NCBI RefSeq assembly: GCF_021295395.1
Contig: NZ_JAIWOU010000001.1
Span: 2,175,001-2,239,000 of the forward strand
Source of the DNA: Komagataeibacter sp. FNDCR2
Lineage (GTDB): Bacteria > Pseudomonadota > Alphaproteobacteria > Acetobacterales > Acetobacteraceae
Direction: 5' to 3'
Length of the DNA: 64,000 nucleotides
The notes beneath the pieces were generated by a model. It was not told the origin of the DNA. It made no database searches and worked only from the letters and a program-made list of their open reading frames with translations. Positions within the stretch are counted from its first letter, which is position 1; each line of letters begins with the position of its first letter. Positions 26,888 through 36,498 of this stretch are shown one piece after another. Both the position numbers and the translations under genes were made by a program.

Positions 26888-26961
26888 GCGCCCGTAGCTC
26901 AATTGGTTAGAGCGGGCCGCTCATAACGGCTTGGTTGCGGGTTCAAGTCCTGCCGGGCGCA
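26888..26961 (+). tRNA. tRNA with anticodon CAT, probably tRNA-Ile2 (lysidine-modified)
   Basis: 74 nt cloverleaf: acceptor GCGCCCG/CGGGCGC, D arm TAGCTC...GAGC, anticodon stem GGCCG/CGGCT with loop CTCATAA, variable TGGTT, T stem GCGGG/CCTGC, discriminator A. CCA is not encoded. It is not the initiator, because 1-72 is a G-C pair and the anticodon stem lacks three G-C pairs. The C4-G69 and C5-G68 pairs, the CTTGGT variable region and GGTTCAAGTCC look like tRNA-Ile(CAT) of E. coli rather than elongator Met, so TilS modification is expected. Elongator Met remains possible. Confidence 0.85.
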
Positions 26962-27063
26962 GGCTTTCTAGCATGCGGCACTGTAGCCCGGCGCGCGCCG
27001 CGTCCGTGCGGGCCGCGCGCGTGATCTGCCACTTTATCCCTCAGTTATCAGGAGCCGACCGTC

Positions 27064-28743
<1,680 letters not shown>

Positions 28744-28816
28744 TTCCATTTGCCACCCGGCCCGTTATCTGCCTCAATAACCGCAGGTCGTAATTCCTGC
28801 CGTGACGGAGGCAGCC

Positions 28817-29347
28817 ATGGGTGGCAGATACCGCATACAGACAGGCCGACTACAGCTTGATCCGGTCTCCTGGGGGGATCTGGAAGATATTGTCCGGCTC
28901 AAGGCCAGCGCCACCGTAACGGGGCGGCTGGCGGGCGGTGTGTGCAACCGTGTCCTGAGCGAGCGGGACATGACGACCGATCTCATGACATGGGGGCGGG
29001 AAGGCGTGGGCATGTTCGCCGTGCGCCAGCAGGGCCGGTTTATCGGTCTGGCGGGCGTGCAGCCATCCACCGTCTCGCCTGACTGTCACGAGCTGCATTT
29101 TTCCATTTTCCCGCATGAACACGAAACCGGGCTTTCACGCGAGGCCACCAGTCTGGCGCTGGCCTTCGCGCATGAAGGCGGGGTCAGGCGGGCCATTTCC
29201 TATGTAAGGGAAAGCGATATTGTAGGCCGTCAGGTTTTTGGCGGCGCGGGAATGAGCGTGTGCGACACGCCGCCAGAGGCGCATGGACCCGATATCCTGC
29301 TTTACCAGAGCCTGCGTCCCGCGGCGAAGCCCATGTCGCTGCATTAA
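28817..29347 (+). CDS. GNAT-family N-acetyltransferase
   Basis: 176 aa from ATG 28817, with GGAGG 6 bases upstream (an in-frame GTG at 28802 lies before that ribosome site). RimJ/L-type layout: TGRLQLDPVSWGDLEDIVRL at the start, RFIGLAGVQ, HFSIFPHEHETGLSREATSL in the acetyl-CoA region and a final IVGRQVFGGAGM helix. Substrate unknown. It stands alone downstream of ettA. Confidence 0.75.
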   Translation: MGGRYRIQTGRLQLDPVSWGDLEDIVRLKASATVTGRLAGGVCNRVLSERDMTTDLMTWGREGVGMFAVRQQGRFIGLAGVQPSTVSPDCHELHFSIFPHEHETGLSREATSLALAFAHEGGVRRAISYVRESDIVGRQVFGGAGMSVCDTPPEAHGPDILLYQSLRPAAKPMSLH

Positions 29348-29367
29348 GGACTGTTTCAAAACAGTCC
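29348..29367. repeat. Palindrome directly after the GNAT stop
   Basis: GGACTGTTT-CA-AAACAGTCC: 9-bp arms around 2 bases, starting at the base after the stop codon. About 30 bases on, CCTTTTT-TC-AAAAAGG (29398-29413) gives a second short palindrome. Both lie in an AT-rich 180-base spacer and look like a non-coding repeat element. Confidence 0.5.
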
Positions 29368-29495
29368 ATTAATAGGAATAAAGGTTTCCAGGTGCCGCCT
29401 TTTTTCAAAAAGGCAGCGTTCCCTGTAGCTTTCCGGGAAAAAACATCTTTGAAATTTTCAGGCTGTTCTGTCGGCCCGAGGGAAACCGGGACAAG

Positions 29496-29521
29496 GCCCG
29501 CACCATGACCGGGGTGCGGGC
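29496..29521. terminator. Hairpin downstream of mlaC
   Basis: GCCCGCACC pairs with GGTGCGGGC (9 bp, 8-base loop), 8 bases from the mlaC stop. No U tract follows. Confidence 0.5.
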
Positions 29522-29529
29522 GTTGCGGT

Positions 29530-30147
29530 TCAGTGGTGGTTGGCGATCTGCTTGTCGAGCGCGCGCAGGAGCACATCCACATTGCCGCCATTACGCGCGA
29601 TGAAGGAGCCGTAGTCCTGCCGCTGGGTCAGGCGCAGGCTGGCGCCTTCGCCCACCACGTCCACCACCTTCGGGCCGCCACTGCTCGTGCTGATGATCCA
29701 CTGCGTGTCCGCGCCAGGCTGGCCGGGACGGTTGATGACGGTGGACACCGCCGTGTCATCGCCCGACGGCACGCTCGTGCCGACCACGAAGGTCACGCCA
29801 CGGTAATCCCCGATCTTGTCGGTAATGGCGTTGACCAGCACGTCATGGAACAGCTTGAGGTAGCGGGCCTGCTGCTCGGGGGTGGCGATGCGCCAGTAAC
29901 GGCCAAGGCAGAAGCGGGCGATGGCGTCCACATCGACATACTGGTTGAGCAGGGGCAGGATGTCCTGCTTCTTCTTTTCCAGCGGCTGGTCGCTGTTGAC
30001 GATATTGACCAGCTTGTTGCCGAACATGCTGACAAAGGAACGGGCCTGCGTAAGGGCATCAACCGCCCATGCCGGGGCAACGGGCAGGGCGGCAGCGCAT
30101 GTTGCCAGCAGGGCCAGTGCGTGGCGACGGGGGAAGGGTGTCTGCAT
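29530..30147 (-). CDS. mlaC: MlaC-family phospholipid-binding periplasmic protein
   Basis: Periplasmic shuttle of the Mla system that carries phospholipids between the MlaA outer-membrane complex and the MlaFEDB transporter. 205 aa with a signal peptide (PRRHALALLATCAAALPVAPAWA; the RR could suggest Tat). The Ttg2D/MlaC pattern is visible in LLNQYVDVDAIARFCLGRYW and FHDVLVNAITDKIGDY, then KVVDVVGEGASLRLTQRQDY. It lies 20 bases downstream of mlaA in the same operon. MlaD/E/F are not in this window. Confidence 0.9.
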   Translation of the reverse strand: MQTPFPRRHALALLATCAAALPVAPAWAVDALTQARSFVSMFGNKLVNIVNSDQPLEKKKQDILPLLNQYVDVDAIARFCLGRYWRIATPEQQARYLKLFHDVLVNAITDKIGDYRGVTFVVGTSVPSGDDTAVSTVINRPGQPGADTQWIISTSSGGPKVVDVVGEGASLRLTQRQDYGSFIARNGGNVDVLLRALDKQIANHH

Positions 30148-30167
30148 CGCTATGTCCCTTTTTCCGG

Positions 30168-30986
30168 TTATCTGTTTGAGTACCAGTCAGGCACGGTGGC
30201 CCGGCGGTCGTTCTTGATGTTTTCCGCTATCGCCTTGCGCTGCTGCTGGTAGGCGCTGCGGATGGTGGCGTAGGGATCGAGCGAATCCTTCATCACCTGG
30301 TCCAGCGCATCGACATTGGTGGCCATGCCGTTGATGGTGCCCATGATGTTATAGGCCCAGTTGAAGGTCAGCAGCCCATAGCCACGCGGCACGTAGTTCC
30401 ATGGTGACAGCCCGACATCAATACCGTAACCCACGCCGTCACGGAAGGAGGACGGCCCCAGCACCGGCAGGAACAGGTACGGCCCCGACGGCACGCCCCA
30501 TGTCGCCAGCGTCAGCCCGGCGTCATTGTCATGATGCGTGTAGCCGGCGTAATTCGCCACATCGATCAGCCCGCCGATGCCCGCCGTCATGTTGATGCAC
30601 CAGCGCACGAAGGCGTCACCCGCGCGGCGCGGCTTGCCAGCCCCCACGTCGTTAAAGAACACGACCGGCTCGTTCATGGTCTGGTACAGGCTGCCGAACG
30701 AATTGCGCAGCGGGCGCGGCACGGCCCAGATATAGGCCTTGGCCACCGGGCGCAGGGTATATTTATTGGCCCACATGGTCAGGCCGAACGCCTTGCGGTT
30801 CAGCTTCTCGTATTTGTCGTTGGCTTCCTTGTATTCAGCCAGTGCGTCCGGGTCGGTGGGGGGCGGGGCCGCGCAGGCGGCAAGTCCGAGCAGGCCAAGC
30901 GTCACCCCCACGACACGAAGCGCCGAGCGGCGTAGGGACGGGAACGGGCGGGACGACCAAGAATTCGATCCTGTCTCTGCGCGCAT
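30168..30986 (-). CDS. mlaA: MlaA (VacJ) outer-membrane lipoprotein
   Basis: Removes mislocalised phospholipids from the outer leaflet and hands them to MlaC. From ATG 30984-30986 it is 272 aa; an open frame continues 100 codons upstream but shows no family similarity. A signal peptide ends in the lipobox LAAC. The mature part has the family pattern YEKLNRKAFGLTMWANKY, RNSFGSLYQTMNEPVVFFND and GPSSFRDGVGYGIDV. It forms an operon with mlaC. Confidence 0.93.
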   Translation of the reverse strand: MRAETGSNSWSSRPFPSLRRSALRVVGVTLGLLGLAACAAPPPTDPDALAEYKEANDKYEKLNRKAFGLTMWANKYTLRPVAKAYIWAVPRPLRNSFGSLYQTMNEPVVFFNDVGAGKPRRAGDAFVRWCINMTAGIGGLIDVANYAGYTHHDNDAGLTLATWGVPSGPYLFLPVLGPSSFRDGVGYGIDVGLSPWNYVPRGYGLLTFNWAYNIMGTINGMATNVDALDQVMKDSLDPYATIRSAYQQQRKAIAENIKNDRRATVPDWYSNR

Positions 30987-31040
30987 GCTCGTTTCCGCTT
31001 CCTCTGTCTTCGCTTCTTCCGCCGTGGTGGCATGGCGGAA

Positions 31041-31068
31041 TGGCCCAATGCGTTTGGCCCAATGCGTT
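31041..31068. repeat. Perfect 14-base tandem repeat
   Basis: TGGCCCAATGCGTT occurs twice back to back, 55 bases upstream of the mlaA start. It could be a doubled regulator site or a slippage duplication. Confidence 0.6.
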
Positions 31069-31114
31069 TGCAAGAATCCTGAACCGGGCGATAAGCCCTT
31101 TCTTGCGTCACTCT

Positions 31115-31147
31115 CTAGCATGGGATTGCCGTTGTGCAATCCGCTAG
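31115..31147. repeat. Bulged 12-bp inverted repeat upstream of mlaA
   Basis: CTAGC-ATG-GGATTGC pairs with GCAATCC-GCTAG: 12 bp in total with a 3-base bulge on one side and a 6-base loop. It sits 129 bases upstream of mlaA. Confidence 0.45.
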
Positions 31148-31339
31148 CCACCTGATGGACATATATTGTGCCTGCATTGCAGCGCGCACATGGGCGCAAA
31201 TCCGCCGCTGGCAGGGGGCATGCGGCGGGGGCGCTGGCGGAATTGCCGCGTGAAGTGTGACGTAAAATCCACAGCCATCCGCGCATGTTTCCCGCGCGGC
31301 GACCGTGGCATCACAGTTTATTGAAGGTGCGGCCGGGGT

Positions 31340-32290
31340 TCAGGATACAAGACGGGGCGCGATTTCGGGGAACATGTCAGCCAGTTCCCGGATCTCGCGC
31401 CTGGACAGGCCCAGAGCCGCCGCATCCACCTGCTGGCCGCCCATGGCCGCGCGCAGCGCGCGCAGCGCGGGGCCGGACAGCAGCACAGCGTCGCGCATGT
31501 AATCGGTAAAGGCCTCGAATGTCAGCGGGGCCCATTTCTCCACGATCCGCAGGATGGCGTCGGCATAGGCGCGGATTTCGTACTGGGCGTGGCTGTCGGC
31601 GCGCAGGCGCAGGAAGTGCAGCAGGTTCCACAGGTTAATCTGCCAGTAGAACTGCGTCATGATGTTGACCGGCAGGTTCATGCGCGCCAGTTCACGGGCT
31701 ACGGACGGGCGTGATGGATCGCGGGTCTGGCCGTTTTCATCCTCGTTCAGCAGGTCCATGTAATGGTCGTAGCAGCGCGAGGCGTCGTCACGCAGGATGT
31801 CGAGCACCTGCTGCGCCTGTTCGGGCGGCAGGCTGTCGGCGCGTCCCTGCTTGTTGCTGCTGGACTGGGCGGCGATATCCTCCGGCCGGGGAAAGTAGAA
31901 TTCCTTTTCCAGCACCGAATAGCGGGCCGAGTACTCGTTGATGCTGGCGGTGCGGTGGCGGAACCACTGGCGGGTGACGAAAATGGGCGCGCGCACGTGC
32001 AGTTTCAGCACCGCCAGTTCGAACGGGCTGGTGTGGCGGTGGCGCATGAGGTAGCGGATCAGCCCCCGGTCATCGGACGTGCTGCGCGTGCCCTTGCCGT
32101 AGGAAACGCGCGCGCCCTGCACGATGCCGCTGTCACCGCCCATGTAATCGACCGCGCGCACGAAGCCGGTCTCCAGCACGGGGATGGGGGAATACAGCAC
32201 GTCTTCCACCGCGGGTACGACAAGGCGACGTGTCTGCGCCCAGCCGGCGCGGGCCGCCTCGATTGCCGATTTCTGCTCACTGGAAAACAT
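31340..32290 (-). CDS. thyX: Flavin-dependent thymidylate synthase
   Basis: Makes dTMP from dUMP using FAD, NADPH and methylenetetrahydrofolate. With ATG 32288-32290 (AGGA just upstream) it is 316 aa. The diagnostic RHR-x7-S motif is present as RHRTASINEYS (111-121). VDYMGGDSGIVQGARVSYGK, MRHRHTSPFE and NLWNLLHFLRLR are also typical. An ATG at 32320 would add ten residues. The frame is open far upstream, but that part overlaps the ssrA promoter and tmRNA gene and is not coding. Confidence 0.93.
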   Translation of the reverse strand: MFSSEQKSAIEAARAGWAQTRRLVVPAVEDVLYSPIPVLETGFVRAVDYMGGDSGIVQGARVSYGKGTRSTSDDRGLIRYLMRHRHTSPFELAVLKLHVRAPIFVTRQWFRHRTASINEYSARYSVLEKEFYFPRPEDIAAQSSSNKQGRADSLPPEQAQQVLDILRDDASRCYDHYMDLLNEDENGQTRDPSRPSVARELARMNLPVNIMTQFYWQINLWNLLHFLRLRADSHAQYEIRAYADAILRIVEKWAPLTFEAFTDYMRDAVLLSGPALRALRAAMGGQQVDAAALGLSRREIRELADMFPEIAPRLVS

Positions 32291-32519
32291 GTGTCCTACC
32301 GCCCCGTCTATGTCGATCATAACAAAGGATGGGGGCCATACCATACCGCCATGCCCTGTCCTAGTCATGTTGTTCCGGTCCGTGTTTCGCGGCGCCATCA
32401 TGGCGCATGGGGTGGGCGCGGGCCAGCGGTTTTGCATGCCGGGCGGCACGGGCGCAAACGGATTCCCGGGCTGGTTCGGGGCGTCGCGCCATCGTCGTGT
32501 TCCCGCCCGGCCATACCCC

Positions 32520-32547
32520 TTGCCATATGCCGTGGCGCTCCCTATGT
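32520..32547 (+). promoter_or_regulatory. Candidate sigma-70 promoter of ssrA
   Basis: TTGCCA (32520-32525), 16-base spacer, CTATGT (32542-32547). A start near 32554 would place the 5' end just before the first hairpin of the acceptor RNA (GGGGC-TT-GCCCC). Confidence 0.45.
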
Positions 32548-32552
32548 TCGGA

Positions 32553-32850
32553 AGTGCAGGAGGGGCTTGCCCCTTGGCTATGGCGATAAACGGCGCGTGG
32601 AATAAGTGTTGTGGACCCGGGGGCGGTACCCGGCGTCTCCACCAATTTCCCCCCCGATGGGGAACATGGGGACGAAACAGGCTCGACACGCATGGTAAAG
32701 ACCCGCCTTTTGCCCGGCATTGTACCACCGTTATCGGGCTAAATCACAAGTGCCAACGATAACTCTGAGGTGCTCGCTGTCGCTGCATAAGCGATAAGCG
32801 CGGTTCGGGAGGGCACCGGGCAACAGAAGCCCTCCCACTTACATTTTCTT
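32553..32850 (+). ncRNA. ssrA: tmRNA, circularly permuted two-piece form
   Basis: Rescues stalled ribosomes and tags their products. The tRNA 3' half lies upstream: T arm CCGGG/CCCGG, acceptor strand CGTCTCC and encoded ACCA ending at 32644. After a 23-base spacer the coding piece begins at 32668 with GGGGACG, which pairs with CGTCTCC over 7 bp, followed by the D-loop-like GAAACAGGCTCGACA. CACGC (32687-32691) pairs with GCGTG (32595-32599) to join the pieces (helix 2). The tag frame 32752-32790 reads ANDNSEVLAVAA and a TAA located in a small hairpin. A GGGAGGGC/GCCCTCCC stem (32807-32836) and a T-rich stretch end the gene. The outer ends are estimates. Confidence 0.93.
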
Positions 32851-33052
32851 CGTGTATCTGTCCTTCATGTCGCGGCGGGCGCGGGTGGCGCACTATCCGC
32901 TTCGTGAAGAAATGCATCGTGGCTGTGGCTTGCCATGGGGGCGGGTTTGACGCACAGCTTGCTCCTGTGGCACGGCGTGGTCCGAACCCGCATGTCTGCA
33001 AAAATCCGCTCCGGTCGTGAACGCCCGGGCGGATCTTACGGAGAAGTCCGAA

Positions 33053-33640
33053 ATGTCCGATGATCATGACGAGGAAAACGGTTTTGACGCCGCCCTCCCC
33101 GACAGCCTCATGCCCTATGATTCCTGGATCGAGGAGTCATACCGTCAGGTCATGCTGCACGCGCTGGATTACGCGGTCGAACATGGCCTGCCGGGCGATC
33201 ATCATTTCTACCTGACATTCCGGACCGACTGGCCGGGCGTGGAAATGCCCGGACACCTGCGCGCCCAGTACCCGCACGAGATCACCATTGTCCTGCAGCA
33301 CCAGTTCTGGGGCCTGAAGGTGGACCGTGCGCACGCGGTCATATCGGTCGGGCTGTCGTTCGGGGGCATTCCCTCCACGCTGGTCATTCCCGTGGCGGCC
33401 ATTTCCGCCTTTGCCGATCCGCATATCCGCCTTGCCCTGCGCTTTACCGTGCCCGAGCAGCCGCCCGTGGCCGCCGCGCCGGAAAACGTGGTGCCGGTGC
33501 AGATACCGGAGGCGGAAGCCACGGCCGACGCCCCCGCCGCCGATGAGACCCGCGCGGAAGGGGAGGCCGAAAAGGGCGAAGGTTCGCAGGTCGTCAGTCT
33601 CGCCGCCTTCCGCAAGCGTGGGCCGGGGGGACCGGGCTGA
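33053..33640 (+). CDS. sspB: SspB-type ClpXP adaptor (alphaproteobacterial form)
   Basis: Binds ssrA-tagged proteins and delivers them to ClpXP. 195 aa from ATG 33053, with GGAG 9 bases upstream (GTG 33017 is in frame but less likely). The core has the SspB pattern: RQVMLHALDYAVEHGLPGDHHFYLTF, HEITIVLQHQFW and SFGGIPSTLVIPVAAISAFADP. An acidic, alanine-rich linker follows. The end, VVSLAAFRKRG, is a likely ClpX-docking tail. The gene lies 200 bases downstream of ssrA on the same strand, so tag and adaptor are neighbours. Confidence 0.9.
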   Translation: MSDDHDEENGFDAALPDSLMPYDSWIEESYRQVMLHALDYAVEHGLPGDHHFYLTFRTDWPGVEMPGHLRAQYPHEITIVLQHQFWGLKVDRAHAVISVGLSFGGIPSTLVIPVAAISAFADPHIRLALRFTVPEQPPVAAAPENVVPVQIPEAEATADAPAADETRAEGEAEKGEGSQVVSLAAFRKRGPGGPG

Positions 33641-33651
33641 GCCACATTTCC

Positions 33652-33669
33652 CATCCGGTGGCCCGGATG
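33652..33669 (+). terminator. Hairpin after sspB
   Basis: CATCCGG-TGGC-CCGGATG, 7-bp stem and 4-base loop, 12 bases after the sspB stop. No U tract follows, so it may be a weak terminator. Confidence 0.4.
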
Positions 33670-33741
33670 CACCGGGCGCGCCTTGATACCTGAACGCCGC
33701 CACCTGGAACCAATCCGGGGGAAAAGGCAGGAGACCGTCCG

Positions 33742-35394
33742 TTGAATGTATCCGCACCCACGCGCAAGCCATTTGTCTATGGCCCGCTCTTTCCATTGCA
33801 TGATGAAACGACCCCGTGGAAGAAACTGGAGATCGAGGGGATTACCACCTCGGTCCTTGGTGGGCGCACGGTGGTCCATGTCCGCCCCGAGGCCCTGACC
33901 GCGCTGGCCGCGCGCGCCTTCAACGACGTGGCGCACCTGCTGCGCCCGGCGCACCTGGCGCAGTTGGCCAGTATCCTCAAGGATCCCGAAGCCTCCGAGA
34001 ACGACCGCTTCGTGGCGATGGACCTGCTCAAGAACGCCTGTATCGCCGCGGGCGGCGTGCTGCCGATGTGCCAGGATACCGGCACGGCCATCGTCTATGG
34101 CAAGAAGGGCCAGCGCGTATGGGTTGACGGGAACGAGGAGGAAGCCTTCTCACGCGGGGTGTACGACACCTATACCGGCACCTCGCTGCGCTATTCGCAG
34201 ATGGCCCCGGTCTCCATGTTCGAGGAAGTGAACACCGGCACCAACCTGCCGGTGCAGTTCCACATCTCCGCCACGCCGGGTGACTACCATGCCGAGCAGA
34301 TGGATCTCATGTTCATCGCCAAGGGCGGCGGGTCGGCGAACAAGACCTTCCTGTTCCAGGAAACGCGCGCCCTGCTGTCCGACAAGGCCAGCCTGCTGAA
34401 ATGGCTGGATGGCAAGATCCGCACGCTGGGCACGTCGGCCTGCCCGCCCTACCATCTCGCGGTGGTGATTGGCGGCATGTCGGCCGAGCAGAATCTGGAA
34501 ACCGTCAAGCTCGCCTCCACCCACTGGCTCGACAGCCTGCCCACCGAAGGCAGCCCGCTGGGCCACGCCTTCCGTGACCTGGAGATGGAGAAGGAAGTCC
34601 ACAAACTGACCCAGAAGATGGGCATCGGCGCGCAGTTTGGCGGCAAGTATTTCTGCCACGACGTGCGTGTTGTGCGCCTGCCGCGCCATGGGGCGTCGCT
34701 GCCGGTCGGCATCGGGGTTTCGTGTTCGGCGGACCGGCAGGTGAAGGCGCGCATCACCGCCGATGGTGTCTTTCTGGAACAGCTTGAGGCCGATCCGGCG
34801 CGCTTCCTGCCCGAAACGACGGATACCGACCTTGAGGGCGAGGCGGTCCAGATCGACCTGAACCAGCCGATGGACGAGATCCGGCGCAAGCTGTCGCAGT
34901 ATCCGGTGCGCACGCGGCTGTCACTGACCGGCACGATGGTCGTCGCGCGCGACATCGCGCACGCCAAGTTCCGCGAGCGGCTGGAAAAGGGCGAGGGACT
35001 GCCCCAGTACCTCAAGGACCACCCCGTCTATTACGCAGGCCCGGCCAAGACGCCCGAGGGCATGCCCACCGGCTCCTTCGGGCCGACCACGGCGGGCCGT
35101 ATGGACAGCTATGTCGCCATGTTGCAGAAGGCGGGCGGTTCCTATGTCATGCTGGCCAAGGGCAACCGCTCGCGTGCGGTGCGCGAGGCGTGCAAGGAAT
35201 ATGGCGGCTTCTATCTCGGTTCCGTGGGTGGCCCCGCAGCCCGTCTCGCGCAGGATTGCATCCGCAAGGTCGAGGTGCTGGAATACCCCGAACTGGGCAT
35301 GGAAGCGGTATGGAAGATTGAGGTCGAGAATTTCCCCGCCTTTATCGTGATCGACGACAAGGGTAATGATTTTTACGAAGGCCTGACCGGCTGA
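33742..35394 (+). CDS. fumA: Class I fumarate hydratase (4Fe-4S)
   Basis: Interconverts fumarate and malate in the TCA cycle. 550 aa, matching single-chain class I fumarases with alpha and beta domains fused. Candidate cluster cysteines lie in [18 protein letters not shown] and IGVSCSAD. The C-terminal beta domain shows [30 protein letters not shown] and AKGNRS. The start is TTG 33742 with AGGAG about 9 bases upstream. Oxygen-sensitive clusters are notable in an aerobic organism. A single gene, with a hairpin after it. Confidence 0.93.
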   Translation: MNVSAPTRKPFVYGPLFPLHDETTPWKKLEIEGITTSVLGGRTVVHVRPEALTALAARAFNDVAHLLRPAHLAQLASILKDPEASENDRFVAMDLLKNACIAAGGVLPMCQDTGTAIVYGKKGQRVWVDGNEEEAFSRGVYDTYTGTSLRYSQMAPVSMFEEVNTGTNLPVQFHISATPGDYHAEQMDLMFIAKGGGSANKTFLFQETRALLSDKASLLKWLDGKIRTLGTSACPPYHLAVVIGGMSAEQNLETVKLASTHWLDSLPTEGSPLGHAFRDLEMEKEVHKLTQKMGIGAQFGGKYFCHDVRVVRLPRHGASLPVGIGVSCSADRQVKARITADGVFLEQLEADPARFLPETTDTDLEGEAVQIDLNQPMDEIRRKLSQYPVRTRLSLTGTMVVARDIAHAKFRERLEKGEGLPQYLKDHPVYYAGPAKTPEGMPTGSFGPTTAGRMDSYVAMLQKAGGSYVMLAKGNRSRAVREACKEYGGFYLGSVGGPAARLAQDCIRKVEVLEYPELGMEAVWKIEVENFPAFIVIDDKGNDFYEGLTG

Positions 35395-35415
35395 ACGTGA
35401 CCCGTTACGGGTCCG

Positions 35416-35438
35416 TCCGGCCCATCCATCGGGCCGGA
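35416..35438 (+). terminator. Hairpin after fumarase gene
   Basis: TCCGGCCC pairs with GGGCCGGA (8 bp, 7-base loop) 21 bases after the stop. There is no U tract, and it lies 6 bases before the ribosome site of the next gene, so partial read-through is possible. Confidence 0.45.
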
Positions 35439-35461
35439 CACACCGGAGGTTTGTGAGCGCC

Positions 35462-35854
35462 ATGCGTTTTACCGTCGATCGTCTTGACCATCTTGTGGTG
35501 AGTGTGCGTGACCTGGAGGTCTCGGCTTCATGGTTCCAGCGCGTGCTGGGCATGGAGCGGGAGGAATATGGCCGCAACAACCGCACGGCGCTGAAATTCG
35601 GCGGGCAGAAAATCAACCTCCGCCCCCATGGGGCCGAAGGGTGGGTCACGGCGGAAGACGCGCTGCCCGGCACGAACGACCTGTGCTTCATCACCGCCGT
35701 CAGCAGCGGCGATGTGATCGAACATCTTGAAAAATGCGGCGTGCAGGTGACCGAGGGGCCGGTGGCCCGCCTTGGCGCGCTGGGGCCGGTCACATCGGTC
35801 TACTGCCACGACCCCGATGGCAACCTGATCGAGATCGCGTCCTATCAGGGTTAG
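35462..35854 (+). CDS. VOC (glyoxalase/dioxygenase-fold) family protein
   Basis: 130 aa from ATG 35462; a GTG at 35453 also fits but lies only 3 bases after the GGAGG ribosome site. One vicinal-oxygen-chelate domain: VDRLDHLVVSVRDLEVSASWFQRVLGM at the start with a metal His, NDLCFIT in the middle, and VYCHDPDGNLIEIAS near the end with the metal Glu. Close in layout to small virulence-type or fosfomycin-resistance-like VOC proteins. Substrate unknown. Confidence 0.85.
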   Translation: MRFTVDRLDHLVVSVRDLEVSASWFQRVLGMEREEYGRNNRTALKFGGQKINLRPHGAEGWVTAEDALPGTNDLCFITAVSSGDVIEHLEKCGVQVTEGPVARLGALGPVTSVYCHDPDGNLIEIASYQG

Positions 35855-35921
35855 GGGCGCGACAAGGAAAGTTTGCGGGTACCGCCTTTAAAACCGTCTT
35901 TTGGCTGGCGGATACTCCCTG

Positions 35922-35962
35922 CGCCATCCGTCCCATGACCGGGGCGGGTGGCGTTTTCGTTT
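35922..35962 (+). terminator. Rho-independent terminator after VOC gene
   Basis: A 13-bp stem (CGCCATCCGTCCC with GGGGCGGGTGGCG, two G-U pairs), 6-base loop and a TTTTCGTTT tail. A strong terminator for plus-strand transcription, 67 bases after the stop. Confidence 0.8.
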
Positions 35963-35972
35963 CAGGGCCAGG

Positions 35973-36467
35973 TTATTTCGGCTTTTTGCCGTAAACCGCC
36001 GTCAGCGTGGCGGAGCCGAGGCTGTGCTGGTTGATGACAAAACCCACCATGGCGCCGGACGCGTCGCTGGGCAGTTCGATCCGTTCGATGTCCAGCGCGT
36101 GGATGGTGAAGATGTAGTGGTGCTCCGGCCCCGGCGGGGGGGCGGCGCCGCCATACACGTTCCCGCCGAAATCGGTGCGGGTCATCTCGGCGGGTTCGGG
36201 CAGGCTGTTGTCGCCCGATCCGGCCCCGGCGGGCAGGGAGGACACGGTGGCGGGAATGTTGATCACCACCCAGTGCCACCAGCCCGACCCGGTCGGCGCA
36301 TCGGGATCGTAGAGCGTGATGGCGAAGCTCCTGGTACCCTCGGGCGGGTCCTGCCACGCCAGCGGGGGCGAGATGTTGCCGCCGGAATAGCCCATTCCAT
36401 CAAATACCTGCGCTTCGGGCAGGCGGTCGCCTTCGTGGAAGGAGCGGCTTGTCAGTGTAAAGGTCAT
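35973..36467 (-). CDS. YbhB/YbcL (PEBP, Raf kinase inhibitor-like) protein
   Basis: 164 aa cytosolic protein of the phosphatidylethanolamine-binding fold. Visible family motifs are GGNISPPLAW, LYDPDAPTGSGWWHWVVINIP (ligand-pocket Asp, Pro and His), FGGNVYGGAAPPPGPEHHY and HALD. The bacterial role is unsettled. Convergent with the VOC gene across a terminator; the small unknown gene 31 bases upstream could be co-transcribed. Confidence 0.9.
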   Translation of the reverse strand: MTFTLTSRSFHEGDRLPEAQVFDGMGYSGGNISPPLAWQDPPEGTRSFAITLYDPDAPTGSGWWHWVVINIPATVSSLPAGAGSGDNSLPEPAEMTRTDFGGNVYGGAAPPPGPEHHYIFTIHALDIERIELPSDASGAMVGFVINQHSLGSATLTAVYGKKPK

Positions 36468-36498
36468 ATCGGTTTCCTGTTTTCCGCGTGGGGGCGGT

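Larger units (their letters stand above)
30987..31339. other. Intergenic region between mlaA and thyX
   Basis: About 350 bases upstream of mlaA with no convincing gene, although a frame stays open across part of it. It holds a 14-base tandem duplication and a bulged 12-bp hairpin (both listed) and presumably the mlaAC promoter and the thyX transcript end. Confidence 0.5.

Noticed and set aside
26888-26961. tRNA as a prophage or island attachment site
   Set aside because: No integrase, no second copy of the tRNA 3' end and ordinary housekeeping genes on both sides.
30987-31286. 100-codon extension upstream of mlaA
   Set aside because: A lipoprotein signal peptide and lipobox follow the ATG at 30984-30986; the extension has no similarity and contains the tandem repeat and hairpin.
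32321-32728. N-terminal extension of thyX
   Set aside because: The frame is open but overlaps the ssrA promoter and both tmRNA pieces on the other strand and has no ThyX similarity.
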